Below are positions 20,683 through 28,660 of a stretch of DNA of 33,159 nucleotides, piece by piece. The position numbers were made by a program, and so were the translations under genes. The stretch is from a virus. Location of the stretch: IMG/VR virus record IMGVR_UViG_3300034073_000866, positions 1-33,159 of that record; one strand, written 5' to 3'. Under the pieces are notes generated by a model. That model did no database searches. It had not been told where the DNA came from and saw only the letters and a list, made by a program, of their open reading frames with translations. Position 1 is the first letter of the stretch; each line of letters begins with the position of its first letter.

Positions 20683-21243
20683 CTAATATGTTTTATTCAA
20701 AACAAAGATATCTGAGTAAATTGAATTGGCTGCATTGTTTGAACTAAATTGAGCAGTAATATTCAATGTATTGCTGGCTGTTGTGTCAAAAGTTGTGTTG
20801 TTGATTGTATTCCATGCGAATCCCTCTTGACTTCCTCCAGCTTGTTTCTTTAATATATGGAATTGTGCAAGAGTCACAACAGATGCAACACCAGCTGCTC
20901 CAATAGCTCTGATTGTGAATGTAACTGTTAAGGCCCAAACTTGATTTGTCATTCCTGGAAGAGTCAAAGTTCCTGAATCTCCAAGACTCACAGATCCAGA
21001 CTTTAATCTGATTCTGATTGTATCATTGTTATGTGCAGAGATTATTCCACCCATCTCAACTCTGAATGAATCACCAACCTCAAATCCATTTGCCGGAACA
21101 ACCAAAGATCCCACTCCACCATCAATCAAAGTTCCTTCTGTTGTGGTTGCTGTTATCGTTGTGCTATTTGCAGTCTGAGCAAAGAGTCCATAGTTCATGG
21201 TTGGATTCTCTGTTGTCGTTACATTGATGGTTGTTGTTGCCAT
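20683..21243 (-). CDS. Beta-rich virion protein (decoration or tail, 186 aa)
   Basis: A 186-residue Thr/Asn/Gly-rich protein with little Lys. Segments such as LVVPANGFEVGDSFRVEMGG, then TIRIRLKSGSV and WALTVTFTIRAIGAAG, suggest a jelly-roll-like fold. The end ANSIYSDIFVLNKTY repeats a pattern I recall from unnamed structural proteins of marine Bacteroidota phages. It follows the tail-terminator-like gene (TAATG overlap) and precedes lysis genes. A capsid or tail decoration protein is most likely; it could also be a fibre head domain. Confidence 0.6.
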   Translation of the reverse strand: MATTTINVTTTENPTMNYGLFAQTANSTTITATTTEGTLIDGGVGSLVVPANGFEVGDSFRVEMGGIISAHNNDTIRIRLKSGSVSLGDSGTLTLPGMTNQVWALTVTFTIRAIGAAGVASVVTLAQFHILKKQAGGSQEGFAWNTINNTTFDTTASNTLNITAQFSSNNAANSIYSDIFVLNKTY

Positions 21244-21827
21244 TATAAATTGATATTAATAGTATTATTTGTTGTTGTGCTTTGTGTAAATGTATCCTCA
21301 AGTTGACCATTGACATAAAGTTCATAATCAGTTGTCAGATCACCGCAATTGCTTGCTGGAGGATTACCATTCTCAAAGTCATAATCATCATAGGGAATCG
21401 AACACCAGTCATTATAATCATAGATTGCAACTGTTGCTGCCATTGTCCATCCAGCTGTGACATCTGGTCCTCGATTAATGAATGGCTGAGTCTGAATATC
21501 TCCGACAATATCCATAAATTCCTCAAATCTCCATTGTTGGAATGTAACTCTAATGTCATTGCATATGCTCAAGCAATCAGAATGTATCTCATTGATCTGT
21601 CTATATTCCTGAAGATTGTATTTATCACAGATTGAGATGATCATGTTTATGTTCACAGATTGAGCAGTCATTGTTCCTGGTTGCAAAGTTACAACCATCA
21701 AAGGATATTGAGCCGCATCTCTTGAGACAGCATCAATGAAATCACCTTGAAAGAATTCGTTTATCTGTCTGTGCTCTGTTGCTATTATTTCCAGCTCTTT
21801 CATCAGCTGGTTTAATGTTTTTTCCAT
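21243..21827 (-). CDS. Tail-terminator-like neck protein
   Basis: A 194-residue protein. The N-terminal helix (KTLNQLMKELEIIATEHRQI) is followed by a beta region. The motifs SRDAAQYPLMVVTLQPGTM and FINRGPDVTAGWTMAATVA, then IYDYNDWCSIPYDDYDF, are in the order I know from neck/tail-terminator proteins of Bacteroidota phages. The C-terminal 40 residues are a Thr/Asn-rich extension. It would cap the tail tube where it joins the head and is placed after the connector gene, as is usual. The assignment relies on pattern memory and order. Confidence 0.55.
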   Translation of the reverse strand: MEKTLNQLMKELEIIATEHRQINEFFQGDFIDAVSRDAAQYPLMVVTLQPGTMTAQSVNINMIISICDKYNLQEYRQINEIHSDCLSICNDIRVTFQQWRFEEFMDIVGDIQTQPFINRGPDVTAGWTMAATVAIYDYNDWCSIPYDDYDFENGNPPASNCGDLTTDYELYVNGQLEDTFTQSTTTNNTININL

Positions 21828-21879
21828 CCTTATTGAGATATGCTTTTAATTTATCAATCTGTTTCTTAGAAAATTTCAT
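21742..21879 (-). CDS. Possible 45-aa basic protein overlapping the tail-terminator gene
   Basis: A 45-codon frame whose ATG (21879) overlaps the connector stop as ATGA and fills the 48-bp gap between the connector and tail-terminator genes. The first 20 residues (MKFSKKQIDKLKAYLNKDGK) form a basic helix; the rest overlaps the terminator gene by 86 bp and is low in structure. Its start placement is the main support. Confidence 0.35.
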   Translation of the reverse strand: MKFSKKQIDKLKAYLNKDGKNIKPADERAGNNSNRAQTDKRILSR

Positions 21880-22388
21880 TGTATCCAGTTCAATGGTTTA
21901 TATCCAGTATCATCTTTCTTGACATATTCATTGCAATGATCTGAGCACATATCACAATACTCTGGATATTTTGTTGCTTGATCATCTTTAAGATATCCAA
22001 TCAATCTCTCTTTGTAAAAATATGCATCCTTTCTCAACTGATCTCTGAGCTCAGCAACTTGATTCAATTCAAGAGTTGTTTGATTATCATCTTGCACTCT
22101 TCCAGCACCTTTATTTGTTAGCTTATCAGTCAACAAAAGAGCTGCTCTGTAATCAACGAATGCAACCAAACAAGGTACAACATAATCATTCATAAGATCC
22201 AAGTAATCTTGAGTCCATGTGTTTGTCTCAACTCTATCAAGCAATGCTCTGAATAATGGAGTCCCAAGAGCTGGCTGAATATGCATGTCTTGAGATCTCT
22301 TTATGGCCACAGCCAAGAGCTTAGTATCTGTATTATTGTGAATGATACCAAGCTTTTTTAAATTTTCAACCGATAATAAATAGTTCAT
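21876..22388 (-). CDS. Head-tail connector/adaptor protein
   Basis: A 170-residue helical protein. The opening MNYLLSVENLKKLG, then NTDTKLLAVAIKRSQDMHIQ and LGTPLFRALLDRV, matches the helical adaptor pattern found directly after portals in many phages (DUF6712-like family as I recall it). It fixes the portal ring to the neck. Two CxxxC pairs near the end (EYCDMCSDHCNEYV) are notable and may bind a metal. The gene starts 3 bp after the portal stop. Confidence 0.7.
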   Translation of the reverse strand: MNYLLSVENLKKLGIIHNNTDTKLLAVAIKRSQDMHIQPALGTPLFRALLDRVETNTWTQDYLDLMNDYVVPCLVAFVDYRAALLLTDKLTNKGAGRVQDDNQTTLELNQVAELRDQLRKDAYFYKERLIGYLKDDQATKYPEYCDMCSDHCNEYVKKDDTGYKPLNWIQ

Positions 22389-22391
22389 AGT

Positions 22392-24353
22392 TTATCTTTT
22401 TACAACTAATTGCTGAATCCATTCATGTCTACACCATGGTGTTGAGGCACCAGTATCTGGATTTGTATACCATCCACCTCTGTATCTCCAAACATCTCTG
22501 TCAACTCTTGATGATATTGTGTTGATTTCATCTCTTGAATATAGTCTATTCAATGACATAAGTCTCTCACAGAATTGTCTTGATCCACTCTTTGCTGGAG
22601 GCACATCTAATCTGGTCCGATATCCATAACGTACTTCAAATCTTTCAATTGGAATCTGCTCCTCACTAACTAATTGCTTTCCCAAATCAGTTACCTCTCC
22701 TTTCACCAGGATATCCCACTTCATTAATCTTGCCATTGACTTGGCAATCTCTTCGATATTTGTGTTTAATGCTTTGGCAATACCATTAGAATCTTCACCA
22801 TCACCAATCAACTTCAATACATTTTTATCAAAGTCATTCAGCTCAGCTGATATCTCAGCAATGGTTGCAAATAGTTCCTCTTGCTTTGAGAATACATCAG
22901 CGGATGGAGTATCCCATTCAATTGGAAATGTTGCATATACTTTATAATCATCAGCTGATTCACCGTATTCAGCAAAGTATCCAATCTCATCATCTTGATG
23001 ATCGAACTTGCATGATGACATTTGCTGAGCTCCTGGTTGCAATCCAACAATCCTTCTGGCTTGTGCCTCATCAATGGTTGGAAATGATGCCAATACAATG
23101 CTCAATGCACTCTCAGATGTCAACAGTCCTTCTTTAATCTTAGCAACTACATCAATAAGTGATGCAATCTGAGCTCCATTCAATGCTGATTTTGCCACAT
23201 CAACTTGAGTTTCATTTGCTGGAATATCACCAACTGGAGCTGCAACTGTTGGCTCTTGAGTTGTTCCTATTGGAGTCACATCTTTAAGCTTAATAACACC
23301 AGTCTCTCCAGATAATTTAACCATGTAATTCAATATCCACTCAATTCTTTTTTGTCTTGTCTCAACATAAGTCTTTTTAAAGATCTCAAATAGCTCTGCA
23401 CTCTCAGCTGCATTGAATGATCCCTCTGGAGCAACACCAAATAATGATGGAGCAACCACAGAATGAGCAACAAGAATGTTCTGTTGCACACTATCCTCAA
23501 GCATATCATATCTCTTATCAAGATCATTACCAGTTAAGTTGTCAACCTTTGGAGCTTGATCTGCAGATGGTGCAAATGTGATGATAATATCTCCAGAATT
23601 CTCAATTGCAGATGCTGGATTCTTGATTTGATTCTTGAATGACTCTGCCTCCTCTTGAGTTTCTGGAAAGCCATCCATAAATGTGATCATTGTACCGGAC
23701 TTGAATCCATTCTGTAGTTCATACATGTGGAATTTACTGATATCACAATCAGTCTGAATTGATGTGATACCTCCCTGATATGGTGGCTTTGGATATACTC
23801 CATGTTCTTTGCGACCTTTCTTTGCTGGATCTTTATAATACAATACAAATGATCCAACTTTGTTTTGCTCATCAAGAGCTGGCAATACTCTGAGATTGGT
23901 TTTCTCAGCTGATTGCTGTTGCACTGTCCAATCATCAGAAAGATAATACATTCTTTCATCAGAGGATATTCTGATCATGTCGATTGGTAGGTATTCCCAT
24001 ACAGCAACCCTGGTCCCTTCTCTATTCCAAGTACCTTTGACCGCGAATGCACCAAACAACTCATAATCAAATGCCAATTGCTCAACAATCTCATTCATAT
24101 TGAAATCAGAATAAGGATTGGCAATGAATCTTGCAAGCTCTCCAGATACAACCTCAAGACCTCCACCAGCAATGTAATGCGTTTTGTTCTTTATGATACC
24201 TTGGTGCCAAGCTGATCCATTGTAAAGATCAACTAAAAAATATGGATAGTCATTCTTTTTTCCCCATTTAATAAAGCCAAGCATTCTATCTTGCTCCTCA
24301 ATTGGAAGGACAAAATCCTTTCTGAATGACATTGATTCAAGTTTCTTATTCAT
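22392..24353 (-). CDS. Portal protein with C-terminal extension
   Basis: A 653-residue protein. Residues 1 to about 390 resemble phage portals: the opening LPIEEQDRMLGFIKWGKKND, then IIKNKTHYIAGGGLEVVSGE, EYLPIDMIRIS, and a stem-like SVVAPSLFGVAPEGSF near 310. The C-terminal 260 residues add a charged helical region and a winged-helix-like part (GEDSNGIAKALNTNIEEIAK). The end is Trp/Arg-rich (RDVWRYRGGWYTNPDTGAST, then CRHEW), similar to ends of minor head proteins. The portal docks TerL during packaging. The 653-residue length, longer than simple portals (about 450-520), points to fusion with a minor head module. It overlaps the preceding gene by 8 bp. Confidence 0.8.
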   Translation of the reverse strand: MNKKLESMSFRKDFVLPIEEQDRMLGFIKWGKKNDYPYFLVDLYNGSAWHQGIIKNKTHYIAGGGLEVVSGELARFIANPYSDFNMNEIVEQLAFDYELFGAFAVKGTWNREGTRVAVWEYLPIDMIRISSDERMYYLSDDWTVQQQSAEKTNLRVLPALDEQNKVGSFVLYYKDPAKKGRKEHGVYPKPPYQGGITSIQTDCDISKFHMYELQNGFKSGTMITFMDGFPETQEEAESFKNQIKNPASAIENSGDIIITFAPSADQAPKVDNLTGNDLDKRYDMLEDSVQQNILVAHSVVAPSLFGVAPEGSFNAAESAELFEIFKKTYVETRQKRIEWILNYMVKLSGETGVIKLKDVTPIGTTQEPTVAAPVGDIPANETQVDVAKSALNGAQIASLIDVVAKIKEGLLTSESALSIVLASFPTIDEAQARRIVGLQPGAQQMSSCKFDHQDDEIGYFAEYGESADDYKVYATFPIEWDTPSADVFSKQEELFATIAEISAELNDFDKNVLKLIGDGEDSNGIAKALNTNIEEIAKSMARLMKWDILVKGEVTDLGKQLVSEEQIPIERFEVRYGYRTRLDVPPAKSGSRQFCERLMSLNRLYSRDEINTISSRVDRDVWRYRGGWYTNPDTGASTPWCRHEWIQQLVVKR

Positions 24354-24714
24354 AAATGTTAAATGTTATATTTGTTGAGAATTCTGTTGATGGTGAATCT
24401 TGCACATAAACATGAGCTCTGCCCTCCTCAACCAATCCATCTGATAAATCTGGATCTAAATTGACAGCTGATGTTTGCTGATATATTCTATACGTGTAAT
24501 ATCCATCATAATCAAAGGTTACATCCACACCATCAGTCAGTTCAAATTCATCATATCTGGTGATGGCATTGCTGAGATTTGGTAGAATGCAATAATATTT
24601 TAAGAAAGATTGTTCATGCTCAAACTCAAATAGGTAATGAACTGGACTCACTGTTGTCAGTTCTGTCACTGTCACTATCATTGTTGAGGTTGAGCTCTTC
24701 TCTAATCTTAGCAT
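24346..24714 (-). CDS. Small structural protein (122 aa), head-associated
   Basis: A 122-residue beta-rich protein. The run VTVTELTTVSPVHYLFEFEH, then RYDEFELTDG, YYTYRIYQQTSAVNLDPDLS and VEEGRAHVY, is a pattern I recognise from small structural proteins encoded near portals in Bacteroidota phages, probably an immunoglobulin-like fold. The ATG at 24714 fits the family's N-terminus; the ATG at 24681 is an alternative. It overlaps the 78-aa gene by 89 bp and the portal by 8 bp. Function inferred: head decoration or neck. Confidence 0.65.
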   Translation of the reverse strand: MLRLEKSSTSTMIVTVTELTTVSPVHYLFEFEHEQSFLKYYCILPNLSNAITRYDEFELTDGVDVTFDYDGYYTYRIYQQTSAVNLDPDLSDGLVEEGRAHVYVQDSPSTEFSTNITFNIYE

Positions 24715-24862
24715 CTTTAATTAGTTTAGGTTTACGTTTTTCAAATATGTGCAAGAGTCCAATCTTAGCATAAAAATCCTCTTTGCCTCTCTCAATAGCT
24801 ATCCATTTACTTAGTAATGGTGACCATTGCATTGAGCCTATGTATTTTTTTAGTATTTCCAT
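24626..24862 (-). CDS. Small protein (78 aa), unknown
   Basis: A 78-residue protein. The first 55 residues (MEILKKYIGSMQWSPLLSKW, then a basic helix with FEKRKPKLIKDAKIREEL) look like real protein. The end is Asn/Asp/Ser-rich and overlaps the next gene, so it may be partly read-through. It is the first gene after the terminator at 24876-24900. A -7-like box TATATTTG lies at 24874-24867, but it would place transcription start on the ATG. Function unknown. Confidence 0.6.
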   Translation of the reverse strand: MEILKKYIGSMQWSPLLSKWIAIERGKEDFYAKIGLLHIFEKRKPKLIKDAKIREELNLNNDSDSDRTDNSESSSLPI

Positions 24863-24875
24863 GATTCAAATATAC

Positions 24876-24900
24876 AAAAAAAGGAGGGACACAGCCCTCC
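24876..24900 (-). terminator. Intrinsic terminator after capsid/tail-tube block
   Basis: On the minus strand GGAGGG (24900-24895) pairs with CCCTCC (24888-24883) around a 6-nt loop and is followed by seven T (24882-24876). It lies 26 bp after the stop of the tail-tube candidate and would limit transcription into the portal genes, letting capsid and tube proteins be made in excess. Confidence 0.8.
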
Positions 24901-24925
24901 CTTATGATAAGAGTTTATTCAATTC

Positions 24926-25456
24926 TTAAATTGATGGAGATTGCTGTGCCAATAAAGAGGCATATACAGCTGAATCAACATCTGGAACTGGATCATTTTC
25001 TAATCCACCCATGATGATATCATGACCTAATCTGTCAGATTTCAATACTCCAGATCCATAAGCGGAAGCCTCAGCAATTTGAAGACCTTCACCGAATCCA
25101 AGAGCAACAGTAGTTCCATCAGCTTTCTCAACAATTGCAACCACTTCGTTCTGACCTAACAAATGAATTTCAGAACGTAATTCTTTTGTATCCGAAGCCA
25201 AGATCATTGTCAAGGTTTGTTCATACCAAAGAGTTCCATTTCCTTTATTCACTCGGATTGGTGCAGTGTAACTTGATAAGTTTGATTTTAACTTATATAA
25301 GAATACTTCACCAGTAACAGTCAGAGCAGTGATCTCGTTATCAACAATTGTGGATGCAGAAACATTTCCCAAAGGAAACAACATAACAGATTTGATACCA
25401 CCTTTTCCATTGGTACATGTTCTGTCATTGTATCCGGTTGTCATATTACAAGCCAT
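24926..25456 (-). CDS. Tail-tube-like virion protein
   Basis: A 176-residue protein. I use the ATG at 25456; the frame extends to a GTG inside the upstream hairpin, which is unlikely to be used. Its N-terminus is Cys-rich (MACNMTTGYNDRTCTNGKGG). The body is beta-rich with KSVMLFPLGN, then EVFLYKLKSNLSSYTAPIRV and TLWYEQTLTMILASDTKELR, a pattern I know from tail-tube or major virion proteins of Bacteroidota phages. It follows the major capsid gene and is followed by a terminator, in line with high expression. A capsid decoration role is the alternative. Confidence 0.6.
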   Translation of the reverse strand: MACNMTTGYNDRTCTNGKGGIKSVMLFPLGNVSASTIVDNEITALTVTGEVFLYKLKSNLSSYTAPIRVNKGNGTLWYEQTLTMILASDTKELRSEIHLLGQNEVVAIVEKADGTTVALGFGEGLQIAEASAYGSGVLKSDRLGHDIIMGGLENDPVPDVDSAVYASLLAQQSPSI

Positions 25457-25486
25457 TGTTCTTAGTTTTTTTAATGTTATTAAATA

Positions 25487-25506
25487 GGGAGGAGTCACCC
25501 CCTCCC
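25487..25506 (-). promoter_or_regulatory. Hairpin between capsid and tube genes
   Basis: GGGAGG (minus 25506-25501) and CCTCCC (25492-25487) make a 6-bp GC stem with an 8-nt loop in the 61-bp gap. No T run follows, so it is a weak terminator at best. An RNA-stability or partial-attenuation element that tunes the ratio of capsid to tube protein is inferred. Confidence 0.45.
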
Positions 25507-25517
25507 GTTATTATTTA

Positions 25518-26489
25518 TTAGTTTGGAGATCCAGTTCCATTCCACACTCCGATCTGATCCAAGAAAGGTACTTGAACACCAGCTCTGAACTTAGAACGTA
25601 AATAGATTACATCATCATCTTGAGAATACCACAAATCAAAGTTTTCAAAGTCAGATGATAAGTCAGTACCAAATACAAAGTGAGAAGCTCTACCAGTGTA
25701 TATGTTATCAAGACCATTCAATCCATTAACTTTAACAATTCTCATGTTTGTTCCTGGTAAAACAAGCTCATTCAAGTCACCAAGAGCAGCAGGATTGTAG
25801 TGGAATAAATTATCATCAACTAAGTTTTTAGTAATGAAATTAAAATTCTCACGTCCAGTGAAACAAATGAAATCAGAAGCCTCAGCAACATTTGCTGGTG
25901 TGTTAATGAAACACTCATAGAATACATCAAAAGCATTAGATGCTGAGATTGATGCAGTTGATGATGTATTCAATTGAACACAACCATTTGCAGTCGTTAA
26001 GAATTGACGGAATCCATTCATCTTAGCCAAGTTACCAGATCCAGAAACTTTGTTTCCTTTCCAGATTAATTTGTCCAATTCAAATGAATGTAACTGCAAT
26101 AAATAGCTGATGATTTGTTGCTCAAATGGAAGAGTCTTATCTTCTGCAGATGCACCTGGACGCAATCCTAACTGAGTCCAAAAACCATCAAGGTCTTTTT
26201 GACAGAAAGATTTCATATATCCAAGAGTCTCAACTGCGATTGCACGATCAGTGAATACAGTGTCTCCATCTGGAGTCATTGTACAATCACCATCCTGGTA
26301 AACAATTGAATCATCCATTAATTTCAATTCTTGAGATCCTTTGATCCCTTGCTGAATTGTTACATATTGTAATGTGCGAGCTTCAGTAACTGACTTAACA
26401 ATTAAGTCCTCTCTTTGCTCATCAACATAAGCGGCAAGACCAGAAACATCCCAGTCAAATTTGCCTTTAAGGTACTTTTTTAATGACAT
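25518..26489 (-). CDS. Major capsid protein
   Basis: A 323-residue protein. The N-terminus (SLKKYLKGKFDWDVSGLAAY) and the stretch GRENFNFITKNLV look like the N-arm and core of HK97-fold capsid proteins. Near the end RIVKVNGLNGLDNIYTGRAS and HFVFGTDLSSDFENFDLWYS are typical A-domain and P-domain ends with a late strand LRSKFRAGVQV. Order (protease, scaffold, capsid) and the hairpin and terminator downstream, as expected for a strongly expressed unit, support the call. No obvious Lys-Asn crosslink pair can be assigned. The firmest alternative is another abundant head protein, which I consider unlikely. Confidence 0.8.
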   Translation of the reverse strand: MSLKKYLKGKFDWDVSGLAAYVDEQREDLIVKSVTEARTLQYVTIQQGIKGSQELKLMDDSIVYQDGDCTMTPDGDTVFTDRAIAVETLGYMKSFCQKDLDGFWTQLGLRPGASAEDKTLPFEQQIISYLLQLHSFELDKLIWKGNKVSGSGNLAKMNGFRQFLTTANGCVQLNTSSTASISASNAFDVFYECFINTPANVAEASDFICFTGRENFNFITKNLVDDNLFHYNPAALGDLNELVLPGTNMRIVKVNGLNGLDNIYTGRASHFVFGTDLSSDFENFDLWYSQDDDVIYLRSKFRAGVQVPFLDQIGVWNGTGSPN

Positions 26490-26494
26490 TTTTA

Positions 26495-27073
26495 TTAGAT
26501 TTTATTACGTTTCAAAAACATTTGTCTGGCTGTCAAGTTGCCAACTTTGCTGAATTTCTCAGCTTCTTTGGTTTCCACAGATGGTTGAGCTTTGAAAGCC
26601 TCGAATTCACTTTTCAATGAACTCAACTCATTAACCAATGTTGCGTTATTTTCTGCAATAGCCTTAGTCATTTCTGCTAAGCCTTCGACAGCTTTTGAGA
26701 ATGCCTCAAGTTTTGCATTTACTATTGATTCAACTTGCTCTGCACTCATTGACTCAGCACTTGTTTCCTCAACAGCAACCTCTCCATCTCCTTCATTTTC
26801 TCTTTCATCAATTATCTCTGTGATGATACCTTCTGCATCAACAACAATTGATACACCGGCAAGCTCACCAGATAACGCATGAGTTCCTTCTGGAGCTGGA
26901 ATCATTTCGCCATCAGCAACAACAAATACTGGCATGCCAACCTCAAGAGCTTCATACTCTATCACAGTTGTGCCATCAGCCAAAGTTGCTTGTTCAAATC
27001 TTTCAACGCTTTTTGAGAATTGTGCTTTCATTTCAGCAATCAATTCCTTAATAGTTTGTAATTCTTTGTTCAT
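26495..27073 (-). CDS. Head scaffolding protein
   Basis: A 192-residue acidic protein. A helix at 1-27 (KELQTIKELIAEMKAQFSKS) leads to a short beta module (about 30-85, EALEVGMPVFVVADGEMIPA), then a highly acidic linker (EGDGEVAVEETSAES), a long helix (VESIVNAKLEAFSKAVEGLA) and a basic C-terminus (RQMFLKRNKI) that likely binds the capsid shell. This layout with a basic end is that of removable scaffolds. The gene lies between protease and capsid genes, the usual place. Confidence 0.8.
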   Translation of the reverse strand: MNKELQTIKELIAEMKAQFSKSVERFEQATLADGTTVIEYEALEVGMPVFVVADGEMIPAPEGTHALSGELAGVSIVVDAEGIITEIIDERENEGDGEVAVEETSAESMSAEQVESIVNAKLEAFSKAVEGLAEMTKAIAENNATLVNELSSLKSEFEAFKAQPSVETKEAEKFSKVGNLTARQMFLKRNKI

Positions 27074-27085
27074 GTTTATTATAAT

Positions 27086-27988
27086 TTATTGTTCGAAAAT
27101 ACCTAACTCTTTGAGCTTAGCCTCTGCCCATCTCTTTCCAGCAAGTCCACCCCATAATAAATATGAGATTGTTCCACATGCTGAATTGTCATCTGGATTA
27201 TAATACTCCTCTGCTCTTGACAGATATGAATACATTCTTTTGATGATAGCTACAGATACGGTTTGCTTGTTTGCCAAAGTCGTTGCTCTCAAGCGACCAA
27301 CTCTGGTTGCACATTTATTACCATACTTTTGGTTGAGCTCAATTCCTTTCTTGGCATTGTTGCTCACAGCTTCTGGATAGTCATTGTAAAATCTTATGTA
27401 TTCCTGTACTGATTTCAGCTCTTGATAAATGTAAGCGAATTCATGCTCCCATCCTTTGCCAGTCTCAAGCAATTGGAATACTCCCTCAATTGAGAAGCCA
27501 GTAAACATTCCAGCCTTGGCTGCCTCATATACATCCTTGTTGGTTACTTTGTAACTCACAATCCATGATCCATCATTCTCTTTGTTGAATCTTTCTGGAG
27601 CTGTGAATCCTTTTGCCTCATCAATGATGTAACTCATGATCATATAGATCCCATCAACCACTCTCTTGCTATCATGCTCAAGATTTACATTGTTGAAATT
27701 ATCTCTGCGAGCATAGTCAAATACAATATCCTTGATTGCTTGCTTTGAAAAGTTCACATAATACTCTTCATTAGTCTGAGGATCTCTTCGATATATGGGA
27801 GTATCTGCAGATATAGCGACTCCAGTGATGACTTGCTCCTCATCATTGAATTGATAAGCAATTTTTTTGCTGAATGTCTCAAATGATTTCTCATGTGCTG
27901 GATTGGCTACCAATGAATTGAATGATACTGTTGTTTCTGGATCTTCAAGATCAATCACAATATCATAAAGAGGTAATTCTCTAATCAT
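27086..27988 (-). CDS. Prohead protease, XkdF-like, with C-terminal helical module
   Basis: A 300-residue protein. I chose the ATG at 27988; the longer frame (28069) is unlikely because it would overlap the divergent gene. The N-terminal 170 residues fit the XkdF-type protease: VSFNSLVANPAHEKSF, then GVAISADTPIYRR, and FNNVNLEHDSKRVVDGIYMI with the conserved His. After about residue 190 a second module follows: YPEAVSNNAKKGIELNQKYG, then RVGRLRATTLANKQTVS, and ACGTISYLLWGG with AGKRWAEAKL. I recall this second module from Bacteroidota phage proteins. The protease clears scaffold and capsid tails during maturation; the C-terminal module's role is unknown. Confidence 0.8.
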   Translation of the reverse strand: MIRELPLYDIVIDLEDPETTVSFNSLVANPAHEKSFETFSKKIAYQFNDEEQVITGVAISADTPIYRRDPQTNEEYYVNFSKQAIKDIVFDYARRDNFNNVNLEHDSKRVVDGIYMIMSYIIDEAKGFTAPERFNKENDGSWIVSYKVTNKDVYEAAKAGMFTGFSIEGVFQLLETGKGWEHEFAYIYQELKSVQEYIRFYNDYPEAVSNNAKKGIELNQKYGNKCATRVGRLRATTLANKQTVSVAIIKRMYSYLSRAEEYYNPDDNSACGTISYLLWGGLAGKRWAEAKLKELGIFEQ

Positions 27989-28012
27989 AAATATTATGTA
28001 AATTTGTTCGAA

Positions 28013-28660
28013 ATGGTTTTTGTTTATCCGTACCACAGCAAGTCTGAGTCTGACTTTGAAATCAACCAATCAATAAGATGGTTGAGATTAATATATCCAG
28101 ATGCAGAGATATGGACCATTGGCAAATCTGTTGCTGGAGTTAATAATCTGCCATGCACTCAACACAATAATATCAGAGGATGTGATGTGACAAATAGGAT
28201 TCTGAATTTTGCCAGGAACATTGGAGGTGATTTCATCTATATGAACAAAGATTTTTTCATTACAAAGATATGGCAGCCACATGTTGCCATTAACATGGGA
28301 TCAATCATTGTCAATCCAGAACATCCTCCACATACTCAAATGGCTCAACAGAATACTTTGGAATTCTTGAAACATAACAGCTTTACAGCATACAATTATG
28401 AGACACATACTCCAGTTATTATGAACAGCAAAAAGCTGATTGATCTATTTGACAATATCAATTGGCAGAATGACAACCATTTCATCAAATCAATCTATTG
28501 TAATGTGTACAAAGTTCCATCAAAGGAAGGATTTAATTGCAAGGTATCTGTGCCATCCATTGACAAAGCAAAGGAATTCATTGCACTCCAGGGATGTTTC
28601 TCAACTGGTGATGGTTTCTGGAATCAATCCAGATCTAATTGGATTAAAATGTACTCTTAG
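28013..28660 (+). CDS. Stealth/glycosyltransferase-like protein on the opposite strand
   Basis: A 215-residue protein and the only convincing plus-strand gene. It opens with a Rossmann-like segment (MVFVYPYHSKSESDFEINQS, then RLIYPDAEIWTIGKSVAG). The motif NIGGDFIYMNKDFFITK at about 75-91 aligns with the conserved F-[IL]-Y-x-N-[DK]-D-[FVI]-F pattern of Stealth-type phosphotransferases and related phage sugar transferases. I prefer the ATG at 28013 to the TTG at 28004. It starts 24 bp from the oppositely directed protease gene and its last 17 bp overlap the end of the tape-measure gene, so it sits as a moron between two virion genes. Target glycan unknown. Confidence 0.6.
   Translation: MVFVYPYHSKSESDFEINQSIRWLRLIYPDAEIWTIGKSVAGVNNLPCTQHNNIRGCDVTNRILNFARNIGGDFIYMNKDFFITKIWQPHVAINMGSIIVNPEHPPHTQMAQQNTLEFLKHNSFTAYNYETHTPVIMNSKKLIDLFDNINWQNDNHFIKSIYCNVYKVPSKEGFNCKVSVPSIDKAKEFIALQGCFSTGDGFWNQSRSNWIKMYS

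Noticed and set aside
24867-24874. TATATTTG box before the 78-aa gene
   Set aside because: It would place transcription start on the start codon and no -33 box is at the right distance; likely chance in AT-rich DNA.
25457-25498. GTG-started extension of the tail-tube frame
   Set aside because: It begins inside a GC hairpin, and the ATG at 25456 is a better start.
27999-28006. TAAATTTG box on the plus strand near the Stealth-like gene
   Set aside because: The start site would fall on the start codon and no -33 box was found; a promoter for this gene remains unidentified.
27989-28069. Upstream extension of the protease frame
   Set aside because: It would run through the start of the divergent gene and has no family similarity; the ATG at 27988 gives a normal protease N-terminus.
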